Source: Bacteroides_D sp963543925
GTDB lineage: Bacteria > Bacteroidota > Bacteroidia > Bacteroidales > CAJPTX01
DNA: 64,000 bases
Direction of reading: 5' to 3'
NCBI GenBank assembly: GCA_963543925.1
Contig: CAUUCP010000001.1
Coordinates: forward strand, 1-64,000
The position numbers and the translations under genes were made by a program. Positions within the stretch are counted from its first letter, which is position 1. Each line of letters starts with the position of its first letter. Under the pieces are notes generated by a model. The model had not been told where the DNA came from, did no database searches, and saw nothing but the letters and a program-made list of their open reading frames with translations. Shown here in pieces: positions 1 through 8,775 of the stretch.

Positions 1-53
1 TTCAACACCAAGTTACTAAAAGTGGAGCTTACACACTTTTTTAGGACAGTATC
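1..53. mobile_element. Terminal inverted repeat of an IS256-like element (element lies to the left)
   Basis: The plus strand from about 27 to 53 reads TTACACACTTTTTTAGGACA then GTATC. The same motif ends the repeat copies at 8629, 11672 and 62970 and opens, inverted, those at 11310 and 57391. The pattern GAtACTGTCC-A-rich-GTGTGTAA resembles IS256-family (Mutator) ends as I recall them. The element body must lie left of the window, so whether it is a full insertion sequence or another short copy cannot be seen. It cuts the methyltransferase gene that runs leftwards. Confidence 0.65.
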
Positions 54-2843
54 GTCCACATACCCATACCTCCGGATATCTTGGCCTCGCAAAATCGGTC
101 GTATGAGTGCAGCAGTCCGCGCGCGTTCATCCTCCGTCTGACAGTTGGCAAGGATTTCGTCTCTTTTCTCAGTAGTCACTATGAAAGCATCATTATACCC
201 CGTCTTGATCCCATAGTTGATACGAATATCCCATTCCCCCAACGGCGTCCCGACGGCCTCTATCTTGCGCTTAATACTCTGTTCGATAGGAGAAAGGATG
301 AGCCAGCTCTCCGACGAACAGAACTCACATATCAGATGCCGATGCTCTACAAACTGGCTTAGGTTCTGTATGCGCTCATTCGCCCATTTGTAGACTGCTG
401 TGCACATCGTCCGTGCCTCATTGCGAGACTTTGAGAAAAGCAAAATGTTCGTGTCCACCGTCGCACTCTCAAAGATCTTGACACCAGCAAAGTCGATGAG
501 CTCCAGCGGATTGCTCTTTTCAGACAAGAACGCGCGAAGCCCCTTGCCATACCCAGCACGCATCCACTTGTTCGAGGTGATAAAACACAGATGCCCACCT
601 TCCTTTAGCAACTCCCACCCACGCTCGTAGAACAAGCAATAGAGGTCTCCGGTACGTGCAAAAGTCTGGTAACCTTCGTGCTCATAGCGTTTCGCCAGTT
701 CACCACCATTGTTCTGCAGCTGCACATACGGCGGATTACCTATCACCACATCAAAGCCTTCGCGAATGCCAAACATCCACTCAGGGTCGAAGAAGGGACT
801 CACGGCATTCTGGTCGTAGGGATTCCAAGTGACAAGCTGAGCTGCACCCCCGATGGCCCCGAAAGAGCGCTTCTCCAATAGGGAAGAAAGAGACCTGCAG
901 ATCCGGAGATCCTCCTCCCGCAGCCCTCGCTTCTCTTTTGCCGTCTTGGCGCGGAAGTGTTGGTGACGTACGTCGGTGAGTTGCCCCTTGAGCACGTCTA
1001 CCTCGTGAAGATGAAAACCTTCCTCGGCGCGAAGGGAATGCGCTAATGTGTTCGCAACCACGAACTTCGTCTCAAGGTTCGGGAGCGGAGGGATGCCGTA
1101 GTTCTCAGTAGGATCCGTAGAACGACGGTCACAATCACAGATTAGCGAGATGAAGAAGCGTAACTTGGTGATCTGCACTGCGATCGGCTCGATATCCACC
1201 CCGTAAATACAGTTTTCTATCAGCTCGAGTTTCAGGGTGTAGACATCGCACGCGGGGTCTAGGCGTTGCAGTAGCTCGATCATGCGACCTAGCATCCCCA
1301 TCGGGAAAGCGCCAGAACCACAGGCGGGGTCTAAGATGCGCAGCGCTCTGATTTTCGAGGCAAGGGCGGCACGCTCCTCGACGGAGTAGCCGTCTAGCTC
1401 ATGCCTTTCGTCAAAAAGGGCTTGCACTAATGGATTCTCTTTCCCCAATGCCGCACATAGGCTTTCGTCGACCATGTAGTTGACTATCTCCCGAGGCGTG
1501 TAAAACGCACCCTTCTGCTTTCGTGCACTCTCCTGGGTCTCTGGGTTGTACGTTCCCAAGAGGTTCTCAAAAACCTTACCCAGAAGCTCGGGGTCAAGGG
1601 CGACCTGCTGGTCAAGGGGCGTATTCTCCTCTACGGTAAAATTGTACCGATTCAAGATGGAAAAGAGACCATCGTGCGCATGCGACGCTTTTTGGGCAAA
1701 GAACAGTTCATTCGGGACAAAAGCGCGATGACAAGGTTTACCGTTGGCGAACGTGCGCGCATTGCGACTAAAACCATCTATGTTGTAGGCTACCTCCTCG
1801 CCGTCGAACTCTTTCGTCTTATCAAGGCATTCAAATAGGCCTCCATTCAGAAATGGAACCTCGGAGAAAAGCGACACTATCTCTGCCTTGGATAGGGAAA
1901 AATGCTCCTCGTAGCGGTACAGCGTCTTGATGTCCCGCTTGTTCACCCGTTCTGCAAAGCCGCGGTTCGGTGCCCCCGTCTCGTCGGTAATCTCGCGGTT
2001 CAGAGTCGCAAAGAAAAGGTTCTGAAGGATCGCTTGGTAGTACTGGCTACTGTCGTGGGAAAATGGGTCAAAATCTTTGAGGATGGATCGCAACGACTCC
2101 TCATCGAAGAGTGTCGGCGGTACAAGCCCCTTCTCCTTGATAAACCAAACGAACATCAGACGCGTGATCAGGCGAATCAGTTGCAGGTCCAGTCCTTCAC
2201 GGTCGTCGTCTGGATGGGTGACGTTGTTCGGAAAGGTGACGCCACTCCGCGCGTCGCGAGCCCAGTCATACCACCCGAGGAGGTCGGAGTAAAAAGCACG
2301 GGTGAGCGCTTCGACAGAAAACGCCGTCTCGATATCCTTCACGCTCACCGCAGCCCGCTTGGCGTACAGGGCCATAAAGTTCTCACTCGCCGTACGACAA
2401 GACTGACCAGGCCCAAGCAAAAAGGTGTACCGTTTAGGGTCTGAACCCTCGCCTGCATACCCCTCTTTATGGCAATAGGAAAAACGCCAATCGGTACGTG
2501 CGTCAGAGTCATAGTGAAAGAGAATGAAGGCACAAGAATGATACTCCATCAGACGACGTACCCACCGTTGGATATCAACGCGGTTGCGCTCCATGCGTAC
2601 GCTCTCCGCCACCGTAACGTCAAAGATGCACAGGGGTTCGATACCGATCATCAGCTTGCCAATAGCCTTGATACTACGAATCCCTGACGAAGAGGACTGA
2701 TCCTCTGACCGATCAAGAATTTCCGTCTCATAGAGCTCCGTAAAGCGCTCCTGCCCAAAAATGGGAAAAAGTACATTCTCTAGAAACGAACTTGCCCCTT
2801 GGTAGGGGGCGCTTAAATAGTCCTGCAACGATACTACGTCCAT
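1..2843 (-). CDS. Eco57I-type N6-adenine DNA methyltransferase, 3' part interrupted and off the window
   Basis: This class I SAM-dependent methyltransferase (COG1002-like) should methylate adenine in a restriction-modification or related defence system. Reading minus from ATG 2843, the frame stays open to the window edge. Motif I DPACGSGAF starts at residue 505, preceded by GAFYTPREIVNYMVDE. Catalytic motif IV NPPY is at residues 703-706 (DVVIGNPPYVQLQ). The target-recognition part begins with LIRPILRGQDIRRYGYV. After that motif the homology ends abruptly and the frame enters an IS256-like end at position 53, so about 930 native residues are visible and the natural C-terminus is displaced or lost. 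The start lies 9 nt after the stop of the helicase gene, indicating one operon. Family assignment is firm; activity of the interrupted product is doubtful. Confidence 0.85.
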   Translation of the reverse strand, partial: MDVVSLQDYLSAPYQGASSFLENVLFPIFGQERFTELYETEILDRSEDQSSSSGIRSIKAIGKLMIGIEPLCIFDVTVAESVRMERNRVDIQRWVRRLMEYHSCAFILFHYDSDARTDWRFSYCHKEGYAGEGSDPKRYTFLLGPGQSCRTASENFMALYAKRAAVSVKDIETAFSVEALTRAFYSDLLGWYDWARDARSGVTFPNNVTHPDDDREGLDLQLIRLITRLMFVWFIKEKGLVPPTLFDEESLRSILKDFDPFSHDSSQYYQAILQNLFFATLNREITDETGAPNRGFAERVNKRDIKTLYRYEEHFSLSKAEIVSLFSEVPFLNGGLFECLDKTKEFDGEEVAYNIDGFSRNARTFANGKPCHRAFVPNELFFAQKASHAHDGLFSILNRYNFTVEENTPLDQQVALDPELLGKVFENLLGTYNPETQESARKQKGAFYTPREIVNYMVDESLCAALGKENPLVQALFDERHELDGYSVEERAALASKIRALRILDPACGSGAFPMGMLGRMIELLQRLDPACDVYTLKLELIENCIYGVDIEPIAVQITKLRFFISLICDCDRRSTDPTENYGIPPLPNLETKFVVANTLAHSLRAEEGFHLHEVDVLKGQLTDVRHQHFRAKTAKEKRGLREEDLRICRSLSSLLEKRSFGAIGGAAQLVTWNPYDQNAVSPFFDPEWMFGIREGFDVVIGNPPYVQLQNNGGELAKRYEHEGYQTFARTGDLYCLFYERGWELLKEGGHLCFITSNKWMRAGYGKGLRAFLSEKSNPLELIDFAGVKIFESATVDTNILLFSKSRNEARTMCTAVYKWANERIQNLSQFVEHRHLICEFCSSESWLILSPIEQSIKRKIEAVGTPLGEWDIRINYGIKTGYNDAFIVTTEKRDEILANCQTEDERARTAALIRPILRGQDIRRYGYVDDTVLKKCVSSTFSNLVL

Positions 2844-2852
2844 GATCCTGTC

Positions 2853-5800
2853 CTACTTGATGATCCCTAACTCTACGGTTACCTCCCCCATACCCCCTTC
2901 ATCTGGCAAAGAGTCTACTAACTTGGCGAGATGTGGTCTCAATAACGCATCCAGGTGCGCCCCAGTGATAGGGCGCGCGAGGGGATTGATTTCCTTCCTT
3001 ATAGACAATATCTTGCCGATAATGTCCGTATTGCCGAGTGCTACCCCATTTCTCGCTCCCTCCAGAATCCTCTTCGAATCCTCAGAAAGCCCTACCGTTT
3101 CATACCACTCCACGATACTCGTTAGCGCTAAACGGTTCGCTGGTTTCCGCGATTTGTCTATGTGAACAAAGTACTGCCGATAGCGCTTTATCGCCAGTGC
3201 GACAAGCCTATCCCAATTCGGAGGAAGGGCGACGGCGCTTGCACTTTCCTCTACCCTGAGCGATTGGAGTAGATCGAGCAATGAAATACTCTGAACCCGC
3301 GGCGTCGCATCCCCCTCCACAGGCGCTATCTTAAAGGCTAAACGAGCACCGCCCCTCGCTTTCACAACGAAATAGGCACTCCCATCCCCTCGCTGAGCCA
3401 ACTGTATCCCATTGGTCTTTACGATTTGGGTGTAACGATAGGGGTGCTGACTACGATACGCCTTCAGCTCGGCAATATACCCACCGAGCTCTGACGCCTC
3501 CCCATCAACGAGCTTTTGCAATGCGCTCTCCTCCTCTTCGCTCCTATGCAGTGGTGCTAAGTCATAATGCACGAGGCTTTCCTCCTCAGAGAAGATCTTA
3601 CTGTCTTCACCAAACAGCACGTGAAACGATTGTAACTTCGTATAGGCTTTCTGCACCAGCGCTATCTGTTCGTCACCTTGGGCGCTTGGCATGAAGTTGT
3701 AGACATAAACCTTGTCCGCCCTACTGCCAATGCGGTTCACGCGCCCGATACGCTGCATCAAACGTGTGGAGTTCCATGGCGTGTCATAATTGACAATCAC
3801 GTTGGCACGATGGAGGTTGACCCCCTCTGCCAACACCTCGGTCGTGATGAGCACGTCATACTCATCTTTCCACTCGGATTCAGGGGCGTTGGCATCAAAG
3901 TTCGCACGAACCGTCACTTCCATTTCTTTACGATTCGCTGCTGTTATCACCAGTACCCGATATCCTGCCGCCTTTACTTCCCGCGCCAGAGATTCTACTG
4001 TAACGATCGCCTCGGAGAAGATAACAAGCTTCCCCGAAGGATTCTTTTCCTGATCAAAAAGCTCGGACGCTAGATACGATTTGAAGGTATCTAACTTAGG
4101 GTCAGAGTGATGCTTCGACCAACGCGTACATAGGGCGGCGATCTGCCGCTCATCCTCTTGTAGCCGTTGATAATAGGAAGCGTCAAACACCGATCGCGGG
4201 TACTCTACATTCCGTTCCCGTTCATTGCGTCCGCGTCCATTCCGATGTCGGAGCTTGTCCCGCAACTCCTCCACACACTCTGCAAAAGATATGGCTCTTT
4301 TGCGCAGGGCGCTCTTCGCCTCCCAATCCAATTCCTTGTTGACGTTGAGGTCTGGACAGATGAAGATCGTGTCATTCTCCCACATCGCTATCATGCAGCG
4401 CGTATAACGCAGCAGGTTCTCCAGAGACTCTTTGAAGGCAGCAAAAGAGCTTTCAAGACGCTTTACCAGAAGGATCTGCATCAGTTTGGCAAGCTCGCGA
4501 GAAACATCGCTCGCCTGCCGATTTCCTCTTCCTACATGCCGACCTTGATGCGCGTCCGATAAGTACTCTATGGCGCGGTAGCGATAATAGCCCAAACCGT
4601 TCTGCTTCTCTTCTGTGGAGGGTGAGATAATGTTCATCGTATCAGCAAAAAGCCCTGCTAAACTATCATCCATCTTGTAGTCGATATTGCACGGACCGAC
4701 CACCGTTTGGAAAACGAGCCCCTGCGACGCCATATCCTCTGCATAGTACTCCTTTAGGTCAGTGCGGGTTCGCCGCTCTAGGATGTCGACCAAGATACTC
4801 GCCCGTACGGTCTCAAAAATCTCCCCTAGCGCTGCGCGCTGTGCTTGTTTTGCCGATTCAGAAAGGGGGGAAGCGGTGGAACGAGTAAGCGCTGTGAAAC
4901 GACGATTGATCTCGGAAAAGAAGGACTCTAGATCCCCCCCATTGGCCTTCTTTAGCGTACTATGATTCCGATCTCGCTCGAAAAGGTAGATCTGGTTCTT
5001 GAGATCGTCGGGACGGTTATTCTGTGGCGTGGCAGAGAGTAAGCCTACATAGGGAACAAACCCCGTGGTGGAGGATATGTCCTGGATAAGGGCATCCAAA
5101 TCATGATACATCTGGGTGTTCGCATTACGAAAACGGTGACTCTCGTCGATCACAATAAGCCCGTAAGATTCCGTGCGAAGCTTCTCTTGAAATACATCAC
5201 TCGCCTCCTCTTCCTCGCCGCCTTTTTCAAAGAGCTTATCGATGCGACCTATTGTGATAAAGTCTATCTCCGCAGGAATCTTTCCCTCAAAAAAACTCTT
5301 GACCGTATCCTTCCACCCCCACACTATGGAGGGAGGTGCTATGACCAAGACCTTCTGCCCACGTCCCTCCTCCTTGTTGTTGGTGAGAAAATACTTGATA
5401 AGTGTGGTTCCTACCACCGTCTTACCAAGCCCCACCACATCCCCGAGCATGAATCCGCCGTGTTCGTGCATGATGCTGATGCAACGCTTCACGGCGTCTA
5501 TTTGGTAGCTGTATTTCTTTATCGCTTTGGGAAAGTATTCCTCTATTTGTCGCCCTAGTATATTGTCTACCACCACCCAGAACTGTAGGTGCAAGAGCTT
5601 GATATAAAGTTCGTAGGGGGTAAACGGAGTCTCTATTTTTTCCGACACACATCGCCCAATAGGCGAGGGCTTGACGACCTGTTCTAGGAAGGTCTGTGTC
5701 CACGCTTTGGCGCCCTCCCACTTCTCGTCAAACCAATAGAGATGCCCCTTGGCGGACGAACCTTCCACGGGTCGTGCTACGACGTGCATGGCATCGGTCT

Positions 5801-6323
5801 CGAGATAGTTGAGCTCCGCATTGCCTGAAAGACCTTTTTTTGTGAAATTTGAACTACCGATGATACCCAGGGAGTGGCGCTCCCCTTTGAAAATGTAGCA
5901 CTTTGCGTGTAGAAACTCCTCCTGATCATAGATACGAACCTCGATCTTTCCATTCGCACAATGCTCGAGCAGTAGCGCCACAACAGCTTCGTATTCCTCG
6001 CGCAGCTCTAGGGCGTGAATATCAGTACGAAAGTACTCGTCTGGGTAGGCACCTCCTTCTCTATACTTCGGATTTTTCACTAACGAGGAATAAACATACG
6101 GATCCTTCCCGATCAGAAGCCTCAAGGACGTCCCTTCCCGTTCGAGGAAGCGTCCTAATTCCTCAACTACGAGCCACATCCCAGGGATGTCCCAATATCC
6201 TGTTGCAATACTGATCTCGCGAATCCCATCCTCTACAATACACGCTCTTAGACAGGAGTACATCGAAAGCTCCTCTGACGAGTTGTCGATAAGCCGATTC
6301 AGACCAGCGCTGTGCATCATCAT
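2853..6323 (-). CDS. PLD-nuclease / SNF2-type helicase fusion, defence-associated
   Basis: A 1156-residue protein with two recognisable parts. Residues about 20-190 are phospholipase-D-like, with HAKCYIF and GSSNFTKKGL forming an HKD-type signature. The rest is a superfamily 2 helicase: Walker A GLGKT at 298-302, DESH at 393-396, LLSATPQNN, and motifs V-VI (TTEVLAEGVN, QRIGRVNRIG near 857). Such proteins are found beside adenine methyltransferases in defence islands, where the helicase translocates and the PLD part may cleave DNA; that role is inferred here. It is the first gene of a two-gene operon with the methyltransferase. SNF2 helicase plus methyltransferase recalls DISARM (DrmD, DrmMI), but no drmA, drmB or drmC is visible and the PLD fusion differs. 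Three consecutive Met codons make the exact start uncertain. Confidence 0.88.
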   Translation of the reverse strand: MMMHSAGLNRLIDNSSEELSMYSCLRACIVEDGIREISIATGYWDIPGMWLVVEELGRFLEREGTSLRLLIGKDPYVYSSLVKNPKYREGGAYPDEYFRTDIHALELREEYEAVVALLLEHCANGKIEVRIYDQEEFLHAKCYIFKGERHSLGIIGSSNFTKKGLSGNAELNYLETDAMHVVARPVEGSSAKGHLYWFDEKWEGAKAWTQTFLEQVVKPSPIGRCVSEKIETPFTPYELYIKLLHLQFWVVVDNILGRQIEEYFPKAIKKYSYQIDAVKRCISIMHEHGGFMLGDVVGLGKTVVGTTLIKYFLTNNKEEGRGQKVLVIAPPSIVWGWKDTVKSFFEGKIPAEIDFITIGRIDKLFEKGGEEEEASDVFQEKLRTESYGLIVIDESHRFRNANTQMYHDLDALIQDISSTTGFVPYVGLLSATPQNNRPDDLKNQIYLFERDRNHSTLKKANGGDLESFFSEINRRFTALTRSTASPLSESAKQAQRAALGEIFETVRASILVDILERRTRTDLKEYYAEDMASQGLVFQTVVGPCNIDYKMDDSLAGLFADTMNIISPSTEEKQNGLGYYRYRAIEYLSDAHQGRHVGRGNRQASDVSRELAKLMQILLVKRLESSFAAFKESLENLLRYTRCMIAMWENDTIFICPDLNVNKELDWEAKSALRKRAISFAECVEELRDKLRHRNGRGRNERERNVEYPRSVFDASYYQRLQEDERQIAALCTRWSKHHSDPKLDTFKSYLASELFDQEKNPSGKLVIFSEAIVTVESLAREVKAAGYRVLVITAANRKEMEVTVRANFDANAPESEWKDEYDVLITTEVLAEGVNLHRANVIVNYDTPWNSTRLMQRIGRVNRIGSRADKVYVYNFMPSAQGDEQIALVQKAYTKLQSFHVLFGEDSKIFSEEESLVHYDLAPLHRSEEEESALQKLVDGEASELGGYIAELKAYRSQHPYRYTQIVKTNGIQLAQRGDGSAYFVVKARGGARLAFKIAPVEGDATPRVQSISLLDLLQSLRVEESASAVALPPNWDRLVALAIKRYRQYFVHIDKSRKPANRLALTSIVEWYETVGLSEDSKRILEGARNGVALGNTDIIGKILSIRKEINPLARPITGAHLDALLRPHLAKLVDSLPDEGGMGEVTVELGIIK

Positions 6324-6333
6324 GCTATGAAAA

Positions 6334-6341
6334 CAAAACTA
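6334..6341 (-). promoter_or_regulatory. Candidate -7 element (TAGTTTTG) for the helicase-methyltransferase operon
   Basis: On the minus strand this fits the Bacteroidota TAnnTTTG consensus. It lies only about 11 nt from the ATG at 6323, which would give an almost leaderless mRNA. The 11-bp repeat array at 6435-6544 lies about 95 bp upstream. Confidence 0.4.
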
Positions 6342-6434
6342 CCACCATTACACAGTATCGCGAGTATTGCGTGTTGTGTGCTATCTCTTACCAATATAGG
6401 CAGTTTTTGCGAAATCTATAGGCTGTTTGAGAAA

Positions 6435-6544
6435 CTGTGGTTCATTTGTGGTTCGTTTCTCCTTCCATCGTAACACTTATAATCAGCATGTTACGGAAAA
6501 TAGCGCTATGGAAGTGGTTCATTTGTGGTTCATTTGTGGTTCGT
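6435..6544. repeat. 11-bp direct-repeat array with palindromic core, upstream of helicase gene
   Basis: Two units of TTGTGGTTCRT (6435-6456), a 55-bp core, then three more units (6512-6544). The core contains CGTAACA and TGTTACG arms separated by 13 bp, plus the palindrome TAGCGCTA. The whole arrangement recurs in the same orientation at 8013-8176. Both copies lie about 90-110 bp upstream of a minus-strand start codon, which suggests shared operator sites; this is inference. Confidence 0.8.
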
Positions 6545-6588
6545 TTGTGAAGGTATGGCACTTGTGAAGATATGCTCGTAAGATGGGC

Positions 6589-7914
6589 TTATTGTTTGAT
6601 CCATTTTGGTACGTAATACGTCCCTTTTCCAACGTTGCCTTGTTTTTCTAACCAATGTGTCATCTCCTGGAGTAGGCGATAGGCTGTTTGTTTACTTACC
6701 CCCAACAGTTGCTGTACCTCGGAGTTCGTAACTCTTCCCTTGCTTATTGCATACTCAATTATGCTTATCGAACGCTCTTCTAGACCATGTGTCAGCAGCT
6801 GAGAATGTATGTCTGTATAGTACGTCACCATCAATCCGTTGAGCATTTCGAGCTTGGGTGGTAGTAGCTTGTACGTGCTCATCGCGTCGACGATACGTTT
6901 ATAGCCACGCCCCCAGCTCTCAATATAGCCACTCCTAAAGAATGTATTTGCGATGAGAGGGTTATAGGGCAAGGAGGGGTGATTTTCTAATAAATGCTCC
7001 GTAGTCCAATTCTCAGGCAGTTGTCCAGCATTCCAAAAGGTGATGTGGTCTGGGTAGATAGAAATCTGGATAGGGGTGGCACTCGCATAATCCTTATGCG
7101 CAATGCTATTCATGAGCGACTCTCGGAGCGCCTCTAGAGGAAATTGTGGAGTCTCGCGGCGTACAATATCTTCGTATGAAATCTTGTAACGCAGGTATTT
7201 CGTCTTTATCAAGTCTATGGTTTTATCTACCTGTTCCATTAGTGGACCGTGTACCTCGTCTTGGAAATCTAAGTTCCCCTTATCGTCTTGAAAGAATCCT
7301 ATTTTGATATAAGCTCCTGTTACAAAACGTTCGGGATCTTTGTGAAAGAGTAGCAATGCCGCACGCGTCAGCTGTTGGGTCTCTGGGTCGATAAGTCGCA
7401 AGTCTATGAGTAGGTTCTCTGTACTGTCTTTTAGCACCCCCTCGTCTACACGTTTGCTTCTAGCAGACTCCTTACGAAAAAGCTCCAAGGCATTGTCCGA
7501 GAGTTCGTCTATCTTTGCCCACTTTATCGGGAATTCGTCCCAATGACGTCCCGTACGTTGCAAGATAAAGCGATTCAGGGCAGCCCCCTTCAATACCTGT
7601 TTCGTACTACCACTTCGGTAATGATATTCGCCCTTATAATTGATTGGGTTGAAGTAGGGAGGCACTACTATCACGATATACTTCAGAGCATTCTCTTCTA
7701 ACAGATTTACGTCTACGACGATCCCTAATATATCCCGTACCTTGTTCGGGATCTCCTCTAACAATCTCTCCGCATCACAAAGTCCCACGACCTTTCCTTG
7801 GTCATTTACTCCGATATAGATTTTCCAGCCTACTGCATTCGCAAAGCCACATATCCACTTGAGATACTCATCTCGCCAACTTTCTTTCCACTCGGTATTT
7901 TGATTCTCATTCAT
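6589..7914 (-). CDS. AlbA_2 (Schlafen-like) / winged-helix putative regulator
   Basis: A 441-residue protein of the COG2865 type. The N-terminus (about 3-125, beginning near TEWKESW) is an AlbA_2 divergent nucleic-acid-binding/ATPase domain. The middle contains FPLEALRESLMNSIAHKDY and WGRGYKRIVDAM, typical of the GHKL-like C-terminal part of this family. Residues about 390-430 form a winged helix (GRVTNSEVQQLLGVSKQTAY). ATG 7914 is chosen over a TTG at 7926. The family is often annotated as putative transcriptional regulator or RecG-related and is frequent beside restriction-modification genes. The gene is bracketed by direct copies of an 11-bp repeat array. A role as autoregulator of this island fits the layout but is not shown. 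Confidence 0.82.
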   Translation of the reverse strand: MNENQNTEWKESWRDEYLKWICGFANAVGWKIYIGVNDQGKVVGLCDAERLLEEIPNKVRDILGIVVDVNLLEENALKYIVIVVPPYFNPINYKGEYHYRSGSTKQVLKGAALNRFILQRTGRHWDEFPIKWAKIDELSDNALELFRKESARSKRVDEGVLKDSTENLLIDLRLIDPETQQLTRAALLLFHKDPERFVTGAYIKIGFFQDDKGNLDFQDEVHGPLMEQVDKTIDLIKTKYLRYKISYEDIVRRETPQFPLEALRESLMNSIAHKDYASATPIQISIYPDHITFWNAGQLPENWTTEHLLENHPSLPYNPLIANTFFRSGYIESWGRGYKRIVDAMSTYKLLPPKLEMLNGLMVTYYTDIHSQLLTHGLEERSISIIEYAISKGRVTNSEVQQLLGVSKQTAYRLLQEMTHWLEKQGNVGKGTYYVPKWIKQ

Positions 7915-8012
7915 TCTCTTTGCCAATTATTCTTCCTCTCTAAGATGGTGGGGATGGCGATTGTTGCCAAAGAACATCAATCCTTTTCTCTTTTTATCTA
8001 ACGCAATTCCTT

Positions 8013-8176
8013 TTGTGGTTCGTTTGTGGTTCATTTGTGGTTCATTTGTGGTTCATTTGTGGTTCATTTGTGGTTCGTTTGTGGTTCGTTTCTCCTTCCA
8101 TCGCAATACTTATAATCAGCGTGTTACGGAAATTAGCGCTATTGAAGTGGTTCGTTTGTGGTTCGTTTGTGGTTCG
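8013..8176. repeat. 11-bp direct-repeat array with palindromic core, upstream of regulator gene
   Basis: Seven perfect 11-bp units of TTGTGGTTCRT (8013-8089) are followed by a 55-bp core closely matching the one at 6457-6511, then three more units (about 8144-8176). Compared with 6435-6544, the first block has expanded from two to seven units, the behaviour expected of a slipped-strand array. It ends 99 bp upstream of the regulator start at 7914. The frame through the array reads as a periodic WFICGSFVV peptide, an artefact of 33 bp being three units. Confidence 0.85.
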
Positions 8177-8180
8177 TTTG

Positions 8181-8204
8181 GAGTGCTCCAAAAAGTGTGT
8201 AGAC
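8181..8204. repeat. Degenerate lone IS256-like end
   Basis: GTGCTCCAAAAAGTGTGTAGAC resembles the end motif GATACTGTCCTAAAA-GTGTGTAAGC and especially the lone end at 58145. It immediately follows the 11-bp array and precedes full copy A at 8257. Confidence 0.45.
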
Positions 8205-8256
8205 TATCCCTTGCGTAAATATACACCTTTTCCCTTCTTCAAAAAAGTCGCGCAAA

Positions 8257-8629
8257 GATATTGTCCTAAACAGGGTGTGACAGGCTGTCTATTTCTCCGC
8301 CTATCGCCCGCTCCTTATCCCTCCATTATACACACCACTTTAGAAAATCATAAACTAATACTTCTGCACAGATTCATAAATAATACAGTATAGAAATAAT
8401 GAAATGTATTATGCGAAGGACTGTTTTTTGCCGAATTGGCAGGGGGGAACACGCCGACTACACGCCCGGAACATGCCCAGAACACGCCCGGAACACGTTG
8501 GATACACCCGCTCGCCCCCTATTTCACCCCGTAGGGGGGTATAGTATATTTAGGAATACATAAAACGTCATAAGCCCCCCGATCGCCTAATAGAGCACGT
8601 GAGCTTACACACTCTTTTAGGACAGTACC
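8257..8629. mobile_element. MITE-like element, copy A (373 bp)
   Basis: A non-coding element bounded by GATATTGTCCTAAACAGGGT at the left and TTACACACTCTTTTAGGACA-GTACC at the right, inverted versions of each other. The centre (8451-8505) holds five 11-bp units of the type ACGCCCGGAAC. No open frame suggests a transposase, so it would depend on a transposase elsewhere. Its right half matches, inverted, copy C at 57391 (for example ATTCCTAAATATAC and the AATTCGG...ACAGTCC stretch). Confidence 0.7.
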
Positions 8630-8632
8630 CCC

Positions 8633-8663
8633 GTGAGTTTACATACTCTTCTAGGACGGTATC
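8633..8663. repeat. Lone right-hand IS256-like end beside copy A
   Basis: GTGAGTTTACATACTCTTCT followed by AGGACGGTATC repeats the right end of copy A three bases further on. It could be the remnant of a nested or adjacent insertion, or of an end duplication. Confidence 0.6.
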
Positions 8664-8717
8664 ACGGTATCCCAGCTCCAGTGACATTGACCCCCACTCT
8701 CTAGGAGAGTAGTAGAC

Positions 8718-8743
8718 AAAAAAAGCCCAGCATATCGCTGGGC
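8718..8743 (-). terminator. Rho-independent terminator of fabG
   Basis: On the minus strand, a perfect 7-bp stem GCCCAGC / GCTGGGC with a GATAT loop is followed by a run of T residues, 33 nt beyond the fabG stop. Confidence 0.85.
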
Positions 8744-8775
8744 GTTGTTATAAACGAATAATGTATACGGGAATG

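Noticed and set aside
1902..2444. 180-codon plus-strand open frame
   Set aside because: It lies wholly antisense to the methyltransferase gene, whose translation shows clear family motifs; the plus-strand product shows none.
1..6323. Complete DISARM locus
   Set aside because: Only a SNF2-type helicase and a methyltransferase are seen, and the helicase carries an extra PLD domain; the core drmA/drmB/drmC genes are not in the window.
7961..8393. Two overlapping frames across the 11-bp array, reading as WFICGSFVV repeats
   Set aside because: The periodic peptide follows from three 11-bp units making 33 bp; no start signal or domain supports coding.
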